Source: Acanthochromis polyacanthus (taxonomy: Eukaryota; Chordata; Actinopteri; Pomacentridae). Taken from it: a stretch of DNA of 64,000 bases. The stretch covers positions 10,098,995 through 10,162,994 of the forward strand of contig NC_067132.1 of the NCBI RefSeq assembly GCF_021347895.1, in the 5' to 3' direction. A model generated the notes under the pieces. It saw nothing but the letters and a program-made list of their open reading frames with translations. It had not been told where the DNA came from and did no database searches. A program made the translations under genes and the position numbers. Positions 24,331 through 37,499 of the stretch are shown piece by piece; the stretch's first letter is position 1; every line of letters starts with the position of its first letter.

Positions 24331-25894
24331 CCGGTGTCACTGCTAAGTAAACACAGACCTGCCAGCAATTAAAGTCCCAGTTTCCTCCAGTGGAGCTGAC
24401 GTCTTGGTTGTGCAGCAGAGCAGGAGGGCACGGTCCATTTCCTGCGCATTTTCCTCTAGAATAATTGCAGACACTGTTTTGTATGATGAAGGGTTCCGTA
24501 ATCACACAATTTCCATATTGTTGACTCATGCTTGGAGACGGATTTGTCTGCAGAAACACAAACTGGTAATTGAATGGGAAATGCAGATGCAATTATCTCG
24601 TGTGCAATAACTTGTGAGAAACTTGCCTGTGATCAGTATTTCCACTTGGTTTAGACTCCAGACTGAGACCTGACACTCACCATACCTCCTCCTCACTGTG
24701 TGAATTTAAATCAGCGTTCCCCGCTCTAACTATTGCAATCAGCAAAGAAAAACAAAACCTGGGGTTCCTCTTTATGCTGGCAATGTACAAACCAGCTCTG
24801 GTCCCAGAGCCACGCAGTGAAAGACACAAAACACATACCATTAAGAATGTAGGCCTTATTAGTCCAAGCACATGGTAGAGGCCTCATTACATTGCTACAT
24901 GTGTACGAGGAAGAATGCAATTAAGTATGTCTTTCTTTGGTGAGAAGCAAACTACACAAATGCTATAGTATGATGCTGCATCTGCCTCTCCAATACCAGG
25001 CTGATTTATTGCAAGTTTAGAAGGGAAGGCATTCTGGAGAGTAACAGTGTGCCATGAGGCCACAAGTTTCAGGTGAGACCCTGTCATTATCCATAACTAA
25101 CCTGCAGTCTAGACAACATTGTATATGAGAGGGAGAAGACAATTAAGGATGTTTTTAAGACAGACAGCTGGACTGAGGGGAACAGAAGATGCAAGTTGAT
25201 ATCTTAAAGGAAAAAATCCCCCTCAGGACCTCTAGTGTGGGTAGCAAGTTGAACAAAGGCACACTGAGAAAAGGAACATGTTCCATGAAATATATTTACA
25301 CAAAAAGCATGAGATTTACTGCATGTAACCTGAACCAACATTGTCTTATTTTTTTTACAGACATACGTATGCAACGGCCATATTTAACTCACATCACACA
25401 TGTAATGCAAACAACAACATTCATGGTTGAAGTACCAGTGAAAAGAATCATGTTTTACAATCACAGTGATATGGAAATGTTTGGTAAAAGGATTTCTATT
25501 AAAATGTTTATGTGAGGAAAATAAATAAGATTAAGTAGAATTAAGAATTGTATCAAATCAGTGTTACAGAAGCAGAGATATTTTTCTTCTTTGTGAAAAC
25601 CTGGCACCCACAGTACCCACAGTGCAACCGTCCATGTTTCAGTCAGTTGCTATGCTAGTAACAGCTAATACAGCCTGGAGCCACTAGTCTCAAGCAGAGA
25701 TTACAGAGCTCTGGTGAGCTCACTTCTTTCTAACTGCACACCTCCAGATTTTTTTCTAACTTGTAGTTTTCAGCTCCAGCCGGACTGACTGTACATCACT
25801 GGAGGGAATTTATCAGATTTCAGACAGCCACCCCGCTGGAGACACAAAAGGCTTTATTTAAACTTTTATTACCTATGCAGTAGTATTCCCCAGT
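24331..25894. other. Unassigned DNA
   Basis: Nothing recognised apart from short chance open frames. Confidence 0.45.
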
Positions 25895-25985
25895 AAACTT
25901 TGGTGCATAAAACTCGTTGAATATCTGCACCAAATGTCATGCCATTCCATTCAATAGTTGTTGAGACATAGTCAACTCTGTGTCT
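25895..25985 (+). repeat. Teleost interspersed repeat M, copy 3 (3' fragment)
   Basis: ATCTGCACCAAATGTCATGC, then CATTCCATTCAATAGTTGTT and GAGACAT match the 3' portion of repeat M, which usually reads ACCAAATTTCATGGCAATCC. Confidence 0.6.
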
Positions 25986-26039
25986 CTTAAATTTTCTTTC
26001 TATGCCACTAAACTGTTCTCAAAATTCTGTTTAGGTTCA

Positions 26040-26275
26040 AAACGCGCTTTTTTTTTTTTTGAAAGAATAAACTGGCCCTGCATTGGAATCTGCAGGAGGT
26101 GGTTGGATGGACGGTGGGCGTACAGAGCCCTTGGCTCTCACACCAGAGACCAGGTTTAGAATAAAGACTCCCGTCTGTGGTCAAGCTTAGGCAAAAAATG
26201 CACTTTGGCTGAAGTTAAGGAAAATTAAGTGAATGTTAAAAAAAAAAAGTTATGGTGTCTTAAGTCATTACAGTT
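26040..26275 (+). repeat. Interspersed repeat G, copy 1
   Basis: GGAATCTGCAGGAGGTGGTTG, GATGGACGGTGGGCGTACAG, CACACCAGAGACCAGGTTTA, CCGTCTGTGGTCAAGCTTAG and GCTGAAGTTAAGG line up with a second copy at 43230-43500. The family is common in percomorph DNA and does not code. Confidence 0.5.
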
Positions 26276-26552
26276 TACAGTATTTGTTGTTTTATTTTTT
26301 CATCAAAGCAGCCTGCTATCTTTCCTCAACCATTGCTAAATGCTTAACCAAGTGCCAGAGGACCAGCATAAAACATCAATAATACTGTAGTCACTACACA
26401 TGGATATTGTACTGATCAGATAGATCAGATATCTTGGGAGAATAAAAATAGTCATCAGTGTATGTACTGATACGTCCAGTGTCAAAGCGCTTGTGACTTG
26501 CTCAATGCATCAGTTATCATTTCTTCATTAGACTGACAGAACTCAAAATTCA

Positions 26553-27485
26553 GGTGCAACAAAATACCAATTTTATTTCCATTTATCCACGCTTGTGTCT
26601 CGGTGGCAGCAGGCTAAGCATTCCAGACATCCTTCTCTCTAACAATGCTTTCCAGTTCCTAACTAGGGATCCCAAGGAGTTCCCAGGCCAGATGAGCTAT
26701 ACAGTTCAGGGTCTCCTCCAGTTGGATGTGCCTGGTAAACCTCCAACTGAGGCATCCTGGAGGTATTTTGATCAGATGCCCAAACCACCTTAGGTGGCTC
26801 TATTTGATGCAAACAAGCAGTAACTCTACTCCAAGCTTCCCTCTAATAACCCTCTCTAAGGCCTCGTCCACACGAAGACGAAACGCTGAACAGTTTCAAA
26901 AACGATCGCCGTAAAGACGAAGGCGTCTCAGAAAATGTATGCGTCTTCACGAATGCACTCGATATGCATGGAAACGCTGTAAAACACATGCCAGACCTCT
27001 AGGGGCGCTGTAACAATATGACGGAAACACACGCAAACAACTGTGGGCATGCGCACTTGTGGCTAAAGTTGTAAACAGAGAGCTTCATCAGCACATTTGC
27101 TACACTGTACATCGCCATTGTTGTTGTCGTGGCTGCGTGTGACGCATGAGTGTCAATGAAGATACGAAACTATGATGCAAGCGTGTCTGAAAAGTAGCGG
27201 ATCGCCTGTACACACGGAGCTGCGTAAATGGCGTTTCAAAATCTTTCCACTCTGGAACCCATTTTCAAAAATGATCGTTTACAGACCCCCAAAACGCCGT
27301 CTTCGTGTGGATGATACGCAGATTTGGCAAGAAACTTATGCGTTTAGACCTCGTTTCGTCTTCTTGTGGACGGGGCTTTAGGCTGAGCCCAGCCACCCTA
27401 CAGAGGACTCCTATCTTAGTCGCTTGTATTAGCAATTTCATTCTTTGTCATTCCACTAGTAAACAAAAGGCCATGACAGTCTGGT
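26553..27485 (-). pseudogene. 3' end of a non-LTR retrotransposon (family R), split by a MITE
   Basis: Read on the minus strand, 27485-27381 and 26856-26553 form one continuous piece of a fish LINE. It covers the C-terminal end of the reverse transcriptase ORF (blocks equivalent to VFRACP, WERLG and LLPP in better copies) and a short tail ending near GGATAAATGGAAATAAAATT. A related plus-strand copy at 56930-57340 covers the same part of the element, which supports the assignment. The frame is broken by many substitutions and indels. A 524 bp MITE interrupts it at 26857-27380. The copy is 5' truncated, as is usual for LINEs. The clade is not resolved. Confidence 0.7.
26857..27380. mobile_element. 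MITE with GGCCTCGTCCACACGAAGAC ends, inserted in a LINE
   Basis: TAAGGCCTCGTCCACACGAA on the left is matched by the reverse complement of the right end, TAAAGCCCCGTCCACAAGAA, and the match runs on through GACGAAACG. The flanking LINE sequence reads CCCTCTCTA before and GGCTGAGCCC after, and these abut in uninterrupted copies. The interior includes TCTAGGGGCGCTGTAAC and GGGCATGCGCACTTG. There is no transposase. The target duplication is probably TA or a TAA/TTA pair, but the boundary is ambiguous by a few bases. Confidence 0.75.
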
Positions 27486-29409
27486 ACACATTACTGCTGA
27501 TATTACACTAATACGTTCATCCCATGTCCCAATTTACCATCACTCATAAAAAAGACCTGCAGGTACTTAAACTTTTTCGCTTAGGTTCAGCAACTCAATC
27601 CCAAAAACAGAGGTAGCAACCCATAACTTTCCATTTGAGAATCATGGCCTCACATTTGAAGGTGCTGATTTTCTTTTTTATTTACACAAGTGCAATTATG
27701 TTTGTTTCAAAATGGATTGGCAACATTTCACAGTTAACACTTAAGTGATTACCATCAGGTTCACATTCTAGGAACAAAATGTTTATATTAAACTTTGAGC
27801 TAATCCCTGCAATGGAAGTGGAAATAATTCATTGGAAATGTGGAAACTTTGACCTGCAGGTAGTGCTAGAGTAGAGGTTGGTGAAATACCAAAGTAATTT
27901 GTTTTGAACTTCCAATGTCAGCATCCAATTTGACTCCATTTAGTTGCTTTTTCTAAAAAATGTTTCAGCCTAAACCAGATTTGTGGCCTAACAGACTGAC
28001 AATGCTTTCATCATTTCAGCCAAGCTGCTAGCATGGCTAACAATATTGAACAGAATGCAATGGTGTCATGAGGTTTTCTATGCCTTACGGGCAAACTGGG
28101 GGTGTCAGAAATCTTTCTAGGAAAAATAAAAATTCACAAAATGAAGCAGACGAGGCAGATTCAGAGACATACTGTTAGAGCTCAACAATAACTTCTGAGG
28201 CTTCAATTTCTGGAATGTATCGAACGTCTTAGAAAGAGTGTCCAAGTGCAGCTTATCAGTCAGCAGCTAGTGAGGCCACAAGTGTTTGGGTGTGCAGTTG
28301 GTACATTCTGACAATTTTGCAAACTCAGTTCGTGCCATTAAGGAAACAACCTGTAGCCACAACAACTCTATGAACCTGACTTAACTGGCTTACTTTAATC
28401 CTAAATTTAGAGCAAATGTTGTCACAGTTTATAAGAATTGTCTGTCTTTAATTTTACAGAGAAACTGCAAAAAAAATTTCACAGAAAAGGGTGAAATCAT
28501 GACATTTCTCCTGAAAAGCATGCAGTCACCATTCTCTGATATCCAACTGCATGCCCAGTTTTTGTCAACTGGGGGGGAAACATGCCAGTTTACATCACCT
28601 GGAATGACACATAGTGAGAGAACAGAGCAAAAGGGAGTGAAGCAGAGAAATTCATCTGCCAGTTCTCGACTCAGGTCTTGAGTCTTGACTGAAGCACACA
28701 AGTCTGTCCTTGTTTCACTCGCTCCACTTCACTGACTTCCATGTCAGCACTAAGTGAATGGATAACAAATGATCCAAACGGATCTTACAAAAGTCTATGT
28801 GGATAACAGACATTATTTTCCATCTCCGCACAAATTAAAACACCACCTGACAACAGGTCATCAGAGAGGAATTCAGGCAGTTTGGCGTCAGGATTGGTCA
28901 GTGCCGTTTTAAATACATGGTGATTTTCCACAAACCTTCATCTCATAATTGTGGTAAAAGCTAAAGTATGCTTGGATGGTAAAGGTTCTGGCAGCTGAGG
29001 GCAACTGGAGTCACAGAACTTTCATACCATCTGATGAAATCTGCTGATGACTTTAGGCCAGGACAATGAACTTATGTTCAATAATGAAGATGAAAATATG
29101 ATTGTTTACTGGATATCCAATTTTTTACAGTATTACAAAGTTCCTTTAGTAAAAAATGCAATGCCTATATGATTTTTTTTTATATCCTAGAAATCCCATT
29201 ATGAGGAAAATGAGCAGTCAGTGCAATGGCTGAGTGTTTATACTTTGAGACTGCAGTGTATCAACGTAAGTCTTAAAAACACAGATATAGACAGCCAGTC
29301 TTTCATAAGTACAAACGAGTTCTGTCAACAGGTAAGGTTGCTTTCCACATCGTTATTCATTCTTCAGAATTGGTTTCCAGTTCAAACATGATTGGCAGCA
29401 TTACACCAA
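27486..29409. other. Unassigned DNA
   Basis: No repeat or exon recognised. Short open frames at 28429-28701 on both strands look like chance. Confidence 0.45.
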
Positions 29410-29411
29410 TA

Positions 29412-29624
29412 CACACGTGGACAAAATTGTTGGTACCCCTCAGTTAAAGAAGGAAAAACCCACAATTCTCACTGAAATCACTTGAAACTCACAAAAGTAA
29501 CAATAAATAAAAATTTATTGAAAATTAAATAATCAAAATCAGCCATCACTTTTGAATTGTTGATTAACATAATTATTTAAAAAAACAAACTAATGAAATA
29601 GGGCTGGACAAAAATGATGGTACC
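29412..29624. repeat. Left terminal inverted repeat of the Tc1-like transposon
   Basis: Transposase binding is expected at the two direct repeats, 29419-29437 (outer) and 29606-29624 (inner). These differ at two to three positions. Confidence 0.9.
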
Positions 29625-29630
29625 CATAAC

Positions 29631-30767
<1,137 letters not shown>

Positions 30768-30833
30768 TCAATTAAATGACACACCTGAGTTAATCATGTC
30801 ACTCTGGTCAAATAGTTTTCAATCTTTTATAGA

Positions 30834-31047
30834 GGTACCATCATTTTTGACCAGGCCTGTTTCATTAGTTTGTTTTTTTTAAATAATTATGTTAATCAAC
30901 AATTCAAAAGTAATGGCTGTTTTTGATTATTTAATTTTCAATAAATTTTTATTTATTGTTACTTTTGTGAGTTTCAAGTGATTTCAGTGAGAATTGTGGG
31001 TTTTTCCTTCTTTAACTGAGGGGTACCAACAATTTTGTCCACGTGTG
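30834..31047. repeat. Right terminal inverted repeat of the Tc1-like transposon
   Basis: Reverse complement of the left repeat. The inner direct repeat here reads GGTCAAAAATGATGGTACC, one base different from its left-hand partner. Confidence 0.9.
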
Positions 31048-31164
31048 TATATTACAGTTTGCTAGTGTTCAGCATACAGTAGTTTCACAGTGTTTGAGCA
31101 GGGTTATAGGCAAGCTTTTGTGCTCATGTTGCAGTGTACAGGGAGGGTTCGGTGCCTTCAAAGA

Positions 31165-31335
31165 TCTGTACATCGGTAGTGTAACTGGTCAAGCAGGCAA
31201 CCCATAAACATGGGCTACAGTCCTCGATGGGTTTGAGTCCTGCCCGTGGCCCTTTGCTGCGTGTCCTTCCCCCATTCTTCTCCCATGTTTCATGTCTCTC
31301 TCTCCACTGTCCTATATAATACAGGCAAAAAACTA
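31165..31335 (+). mobile_element. tRNA-derived SINE
   Basis: A polymerase III A box (TAGTGTAACTGG, 31177-31188) and a B box (GGTTTGAGTCC, 31230-31240, one change from GGTTCGANTCC) stand about 40 bases apart, as in tRNA genes. Downstream comes the tail found in a widespread percomorph SINE: GGCCCTTTGCTGCGTGTCC, a pyrimidine-rich stretch, TTTCATGTCTCTC, then CTGTCCTATATAATACAGGC. The tRNA-like part lacks a clean cloverleaf, so it is a SINE and not a tRNA gene. It lies just outside the Tc1 element. Confidence 0.75.
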
Positions 31336-31815
31336 CCTTCAAAGAAAATTTGTATGTTCTAAAGGATATAACAGAGTACACTTTTGAAGCAGAAAGGGAT
31401 TATTTTAATGAAAACAACTTCTAAATGTGGGAGTGACACACAGAAACGACTTTTTTGGGGTTAATCAGTGTTTGGAGAGGGACAAATTTGTGCTCAAGAA
31501 GACAGAATAGTTGTAATCTGTCTCTTATTTTGTTTTGGATTATAGCATCATTTTGTTCTGCACTTCTCAGAAGCCACTTGCTGATCCATGTGTGGAAAGT
31601 GTAGTTGTATGGGTGGCTATCTACCATTATTGATTACCTGTTTTTTCTTTTTAAATTTGCATAAATCACATTGGACCTTGTTGCTGTCGTTAATGTGTTG
31701 AAGTCACAGTCCCTGGTGGATGTGTGCCTTTTTATGTGGTAGGTCCTTTGTAGCCTTTATGTAGGGAGATGTTTTTTGTGGACTTTTGATTACAGCTGCC
31801 TAAAGAGCATCTCCA
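31336..31815. other. Unassigned DNA
   Basis: A 68-codon minus-strand frame at 31421-31627 has no recognisable domain. Nothing else recognised. Confidence 0.4.
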
Positions 31816-32273
31816 GGGCCCAGTATTTCAAACATAATCAGATTAAACCCAGATCTGATCCAAAATTGGGTATTTCAAACAGCATTTAATCTTGATAATT
31901 TAAATCCAGATTTGGAAATCCAATCCTGCCTTTAATCCAGATTTGAGCCAGTGTTGGGTATTTCAAAACTTCAGTCCCAAATCTGGATCAGTTTTATCCT
32001 GAAAAAAAGCATTAAATTAATCCCACCTCAGGGTAGGATCAGAGTGTGATCCCATGCATTAGTTCCACATATACTCATCGATAGATAGCTTTTGCATTTC
32101 TCGCAATCATTAGTATAAAAAGATATTTTTAATAAATTAAACCTCTTCATGTACAGTTTTTTTATTAAACAGAAAAGATCCAAATTTCACAATTGTCAGA
32201 AAAGTAATAATTCAAACAACAATAAAAATTTCCTCAACCCAAAATTGTAACACCTAAACTTAAAGTTTTCACA

Positions 32274-32480
32274 CTACTTTTCCATTTGCTTTTCCAGTAA
32301 TTGTATTTTTAACTCGATGTGTTCTTGCTGAAGCATGGTAAGTTTTATTTGTTCCTTAGCAAGTAGAATTTGCTGGTGTGCTCGCTCAGTTTCCATCTTG
32401 AGAAGTTTTTGGTAGGCATGATCCTCATCATGATGCCTCTTCCGGTGATGTAGATCTTCCACCACCTTTACCACATCTGC
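32274..32480 (-). pseudogene. Terminal exon of a Myb/SANT-like transposon protein (coiled-coil tail)
   Basis: A minus-strand frame of 68 codons plus stop begins right after a good 3' splice site (pyrimidine-rich, ending GGTTCATCAG at 32481) and ends at 32274. The peptide starts ADVVKVVEDLHHRKRHHDED and continues as a strongly charged amphipathic helix with Q, K, E, I and L spacing (HIELKIQLLEKQMEK at the end), a likely coiled coil. Such tails close the Myb-like proteins of Harbinger elements, which help the transposase reach DNA and the nucleus. An AATAAA lies downstream on the minus strand near 32159-32166. The upstream exons with the DNA-binding domain are not found, so this is a remnant. 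Family link is moderate. Confidence 0.5.
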
Positions 32481-32744
32481 CTGATGAACCAGCAGGAAGA
32501 GCGGTCAGAAGTGCTTTGGTTGATTTGTATTTTTCCTAAAAGTTCTAGGAATACTTTTGTTTCCCCTTTGTTTATGTTCAGTAAAGCTACTGGATATCTC
32601 ACATTTGTCTTATGTTTTTATTTTATTACACTAGTCTGTGATGCCCTTTTATAAAATGCATCTCTAAATATGAAAGGTCAGTGACAAGGCAATTGTTTAA
32701 ACAGAGAATTGAAGTAAACATTGACTCCATGCAACAGAAAATAT

Positions 32745-32806
32745 TTTTGAATGACTATATAATTTCTCTTTGGAGATTAATAAAGTATCTATCTATCTAT
32801 CTATAA
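32745..32806 (+). repeat. LINE/SINE 3' tail with TATC repeats
   Basis: ATAATTTCTCTTTGGAGATT, AATAAAGTATC and then (TATC)n form the typical 3' end of fish L2-type LINEs and their SINE partners. Only the tail is present. Confidence 0.55.
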
Positions 32807-33086
32807 TGCTTTTGCTTTTGGTATATTAATTTATCAAAGATCTCTGTAGCCTTAAGATCTACACAACACACATTCTGTCTCCTGTCTGTGACCCTGAGGG
32901 CGGGTTGATCCTAGGGGCGGGATGGATTTGAAAATCTCAATCCGAGAGGATCAGGATTATTCTGATCCAATCCAGCAAAGTTTTGAAATACCGGGATAGA
33001 AGATCCTGATCCATGGATCAGGAAAGTGGGATTTGGAAATCCAGATCAATTAAATCTGGATTTAATTTTTTTGAAATACTGGGCCC

Positions 33087-35500
33087 AGATCCCACCTGTC
33101 TCTAATCCTAGATGATGGCCTGGAGCTCCAAACCTGCACTCCAGTCCTCGTTCTCCTCTCCCCAACCGACCTTCCGTTCTGATTGGACCACTGCTCTGTT
33201 CTCTCTTCCAATCAGACTGCACCAATCACCACACCAGGGTGGTGGTAAATCTGGAGCTAAACTCACAGTCAGGGCTGCTGTGATTTAATATGAGCAACTC
33301 CTCTCTGTGCCTCTTGTTGTCCTGTGTTTCCTGTCCCCTTTAAGAAATTATCTTTTAGCTTATTCTTTGCACCTTACACAACTCTGGTTAATTACTTTTG
33401 TTGGTCAGGGTTGTTGCTAGCTTGTCTTTAAATTTAGGATTTTACTTGTTTTCTTTTGCTATTTTGTCATAGCAAGTTTTGTACCAATCCATCCATCAAC
33501 CATGTTTGCTTTGCAGTTTTAGCACCTTTTTATGGTTTTAAATTGTTTTCCCAATCTAAATAGCTACACCTGATTCTACGTTCTTTCCTTTGACCTAGCA
33601 GAGCTTTCATGTAACAGTTAGCAAAAGCATCCAGTACACAAAGAACAACATTAGGCTCATTTACAGTTATCTTTGAGTCCTCCTGATAAGTTTCGGTCCA
33701 ATATGCACTTGCAAAGACTATAGACTTACCAGCCCCTGAGAAAGACGTCTGTCTTGCTAGCGCTAAATGCTACTGTTTCTTCTCCAGCTAGACACTAGTC
33801 TGACTCCCCAGAAGTAGACTGTGTGTTTAAGCCTACCATTGCTCATGCAGTTCATGTGGTATTCTATTTCCCTTTTGCTTTCTGCATGTCACCATGTTCA
33901 AAATCCCTTCCAGGAAAACAACAATATTTGCTGAACAGCAACTTGCATGCTAAAAATGCTAAATTCTGTTGAGGATTTTCATCTTACAACAAGAAAGGCC
34001 TGCTTGGTTTCTTCAGTGAATAGCTAAGAATAGGTTTAAAGCATTTTGCTGTCCAACGAGGACCTTCTTCTTTCACCATTCTTACACAAATTATGGAAAA
34101 TTTCACTTTTTAGTAAAGGTGCTGTCATAGCACCCTGGGTTTAGCACCGCTTAAGACAGTTGTGATTGCTTGAAAGAAATACAAAAAAGCCAGAGCATTT
34201 TTTCAATTCAAAAAGCTCTATTTTTCCTCTGGTGGCAATTCAAGGCACACAGAGCAAATGGTTTCAGAACGATAGCAGCAACTGTACAATAGTATCAGCA
34301 GCCAAATGGTAGTTAAAATATAGTACATCTTTTGTTTGTCTTTTTAAATGCCACAGGTAGTGTATAATGGATTTATCTGTTTAGTTTTTCTAAAAACAGA
34401 TGCCTTTTGCTGGAAATGAGATGGTGAGCATTGATAAAAACACTAAAGCTGTGGGCTGTAATACTAAAACAAAGCGCTAAAAAACCCTAAAAGCCTCATT
34501 GTAGCTGAAGGGATGTGCAGAGCTTACAGATCATTTTCTGTGAGTTCGACAGGTTTCACAATGAACGCTTATTTGAGCTCTTGTTGAGCAGCTTTAAGTT
34601 AGGTTTGTGTTACAGAAGTTGCCAATAGCTGCAGAGAACTTTACACAGATCTAACAAAAGCTAAACCTGCTGTGTTGGACATCAACAAATAATACATTTA
34701 TTTCTGTGAGTTGCCAGTACTTAGACTACTCACATTACTTACACTGACAATAAAGTCACATTACAATCTGCATTTCTTTACCTTTGGAAAAAATTAACAG
34801 AGTTCTTTTTGCTGTATTTCAAATGCTCCTCAACATGTCTACATCTCCTGAACAGAAACTTAAGCCTCAGTGTATCATACAAGTGGAAGTTATGCAATGT
34901 GGGAGTGAGGGAGGGGGAAAAAAAAAAGAGTCCTCTCCCATCTGTTGCAGCTTCCAGCTACAAGTCTGAGGACAGTCTTTCTCTAACATCTTCAACAGCA
35001 GACAATCCACAAATCACCGGGTCATATTTCATCATCAGCTGCCGGGCCTGTCCCACGCCTGTCTTCTCCACTGTGACATGTGGAGGGAGGGGAGAGAACA
35101 GAGTGAGAGATACTGGAGAAGCAGACATACTCTCGGTGGGCGGAAAGGGTATGCTGTTTGCGTGACACAAGTGGTGTGAGTTTCTGCTGAGAAAGAAAAC
35201 ATTGTACTTATTTTTCCTTCACAGAGTGCAACTGCAGTACAGAAAATGTCAAGTCATGAACACCCAGGTCACCCTGAAGGAAAAGAGGGTGACGCCTGTG
35301 CAGCAGGATCAGGGTGAGCAGCAGTGCAGAATCCCCCTTCATACCTCAGCTGGAGAAACTGAGCAAATATATTTGTCATAGTGGCTGTTAATATGATATT
35401 GTGTTCATGTCTTGCTTTCATAAAGCATTAAATTAAAATGATTAAATGTTAACAAACCATAGAGTGCTCCAATGGAAATATGATTTCATATTTGGACATC
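33087..35500. other. Unassigned DNA with a CCAAT-box cluster
   Basis: Between 33182 and 33226 there are one inverted (ATTGG) and two direct CCAAT motifs, followed by GGGTGGTGGTAAATCTGGAG. This could be a transposon or retroelement promoter remnant. The rest, including overlapping open frames near 34784-35170, shows nothing recognisable. Confidence 0.35.
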
Positions 35501-37499
35501 TGAAAGCCTAATTGATGGAGGTTTGGTGCTTTGTGCTGCATTTAATGTTTCCTCTGTCTTTGAATGAGTCATTCATGGAGTTTGGAAAATCGGTTATAAT
35601 CCAGAGTAAATTCCAGCATTGCATTTACACACACAGTCTTTCTCCAGCTATAATGCACCAACTGCTACATCTAATATCACATGTTAGTGTTGGCAGATGT
35701 TTCTCATATTAAGAGTCCGTGTGGGGTTTTGGTAGCACTTGGCAGCTGTGATTCATGTCTAAATCTAAATGAGAAAGTCATGACAGTCGCATGTACCAAA
35801 ACGTGTCCTGGCAGCACTTTCCAGAGTTAAGATTGAGACACAATGTGAGTTGTAATTTTATTTTTTCCCCCTGCTATGCAGCTGGCTAAATGCGACACAT
35901 AACAACCACCCCAAGCAACAGCAGCAGCAGCACCAGGTGCACCCTGTTTCTTAAATCTTTTACATGGTGTGGTGGAAAAAATATGGATTTTAATAAGTCC
36001 CTTCAGGAGCAGCAGAGGGCGGGAGCCTGGGAAAGTGGACTGAGTGAGGTGTCCTGTGCTTTGCATTAGATTCTTTTTAAATGTTTTACATGGACAAACA
36101 TGCAGTGTTTGAGCTCACTGAGATGGAAACTGACAAACAGCTCAGGTACTGCGAGTCTTTTGACTCACTACATCAAACCTAAAATAACTTTTTTCTGCGT
36201 TATAAGTACCAAACTTCTTGCAAGACCCAATTTATTGTTGACTTACACTGCAGCTCTGTGCACTTCAAATTTGATGCCCAATTTTGGGATGTACTATTCA
36301 GTACCATTTCCCTCACATGCTTGCTTAGCTTAAGCCTCTCAATTATTCAGGCTTGGATCAATACTCAACACACTCCTGTGAGGAAAAGCAGGGAGGGAGA
36401 GACGAATTTAAGCCTGAATCTGGATTATGGATTTGTATCAATTTATGTGTGGCCACTCAACCAAAAAATCTGTGGAAAACACAGAGAAATACGGCTAAGT
36501 GGGGAAAGCTGGGAGGCTCAGAACTTCTGTCCATTTTAACTCCTTGTTCTTTGGTGACCCTTTTGAGCCTCGACCAATTATTACAGAGCCAGCCTTGGTC
36601 TGTCAAAGGCGCCTTTCTCTTCTTAGTCTGTCCCCAGTTCACTTCACGCGCTTAATGAACAGGATCTCCATTACCCAAGTTTACCTCCAACTTTAACAAC
36701 AAGGCTGTGTTAAGAGTGCGTACTGATGGACAAGGACAAGTCACACATCAATGGCATCCCTAACAAGAAAGAAAGACAAAAACTGTCCTCTAATGAGTGG
36801 GCTTACTTCACTGGGGAGTGAAACTTTCATTTAGTGATTTTTTTGGAAGAGTTTGTTTGGATTTCTTGTTATGGCTTGGCTCCCCCTAGTGTTGTTTGTG
36901 GCAACCTCCATGTTAACATTCACACCTGCAAGTGGCACGTTTACTTTTCCAGCAATCATCATCAGGCTTCTTATCAGAAAATACACTTTTCAGATGTTCA
37001 GATAAAAATAGCAAATACTTGACTGAGCAGAGCCTCTGTGTTTAGCAAATTGTTAATACCATGCAGATAATTATATCAGCTGCAGTCCAGAGTCTGATGT
37101 CCCGTGAAGCTCATTTCCTCACTGGCACGCTAAAAATATACAAGAAGCCAAAAACTGACAGTTTTATAAGGTAACTGGGACACACACAGACATGATAAGC
37201 AAAGTCTTCAGACTTATTTTGTGTTGTCTCGGTCTTAATTATTAAGTCTTGTGCCTATTTTGAACTTGTGTGAGTCACAGAACAATCAAGTATCTACATT
37301 GTTCTCGATGTTATGACACTTGGTCCTTAAGTTGTCGAAAAAAAGTGTTGATAATTCAAGTTTCAAATCCTAAACTTCCCAGTTATTAATGTGACCTGGC
37401 CTACATTTAATATTGTATTAAGTACATCACTGAATGACTGTACTGGATTATTCACTGTATGTGTGTTCATGTGTGTGTGTCACTGTGTGTGGTGTAAAG
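35501..37499. other. Unassigned DNA
   Basis: Only short overlapping open frames and a small CAG tract near 35920. CCCCCTAGTGTTG at about 36884 is a weak CTCF-like core. Confidence 0.4.

Larger units (their letters stand above)
31816..33086 (-). mobile_element. Harbinger-like DNA transposon remnant with GGGCCCAGTATTTCAAA ends
   Basis: The left end GGGCCCAGTATTTCAAA is the inverse of the right end TTTGAAATACTGGGCCC. Subterminal copies of the same core recur inside both ends (TTGGGTATTTCAAA twice on the left, TTTTGAAATACCGGG on the right), together with GGATTTGGAAATCC-type palindromes, probably repeated transposase binding sites. The interior carries the last exon of a Myb/SANT-like protein on the minus strand, the accessory protein of PIF/Harbinger elements. 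No DDE transposase is visible, and a LINE/SINE tail lies within it. A target duplication was not evident. The superfamily call rests on the accessory protein. Confidence 0.6.
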
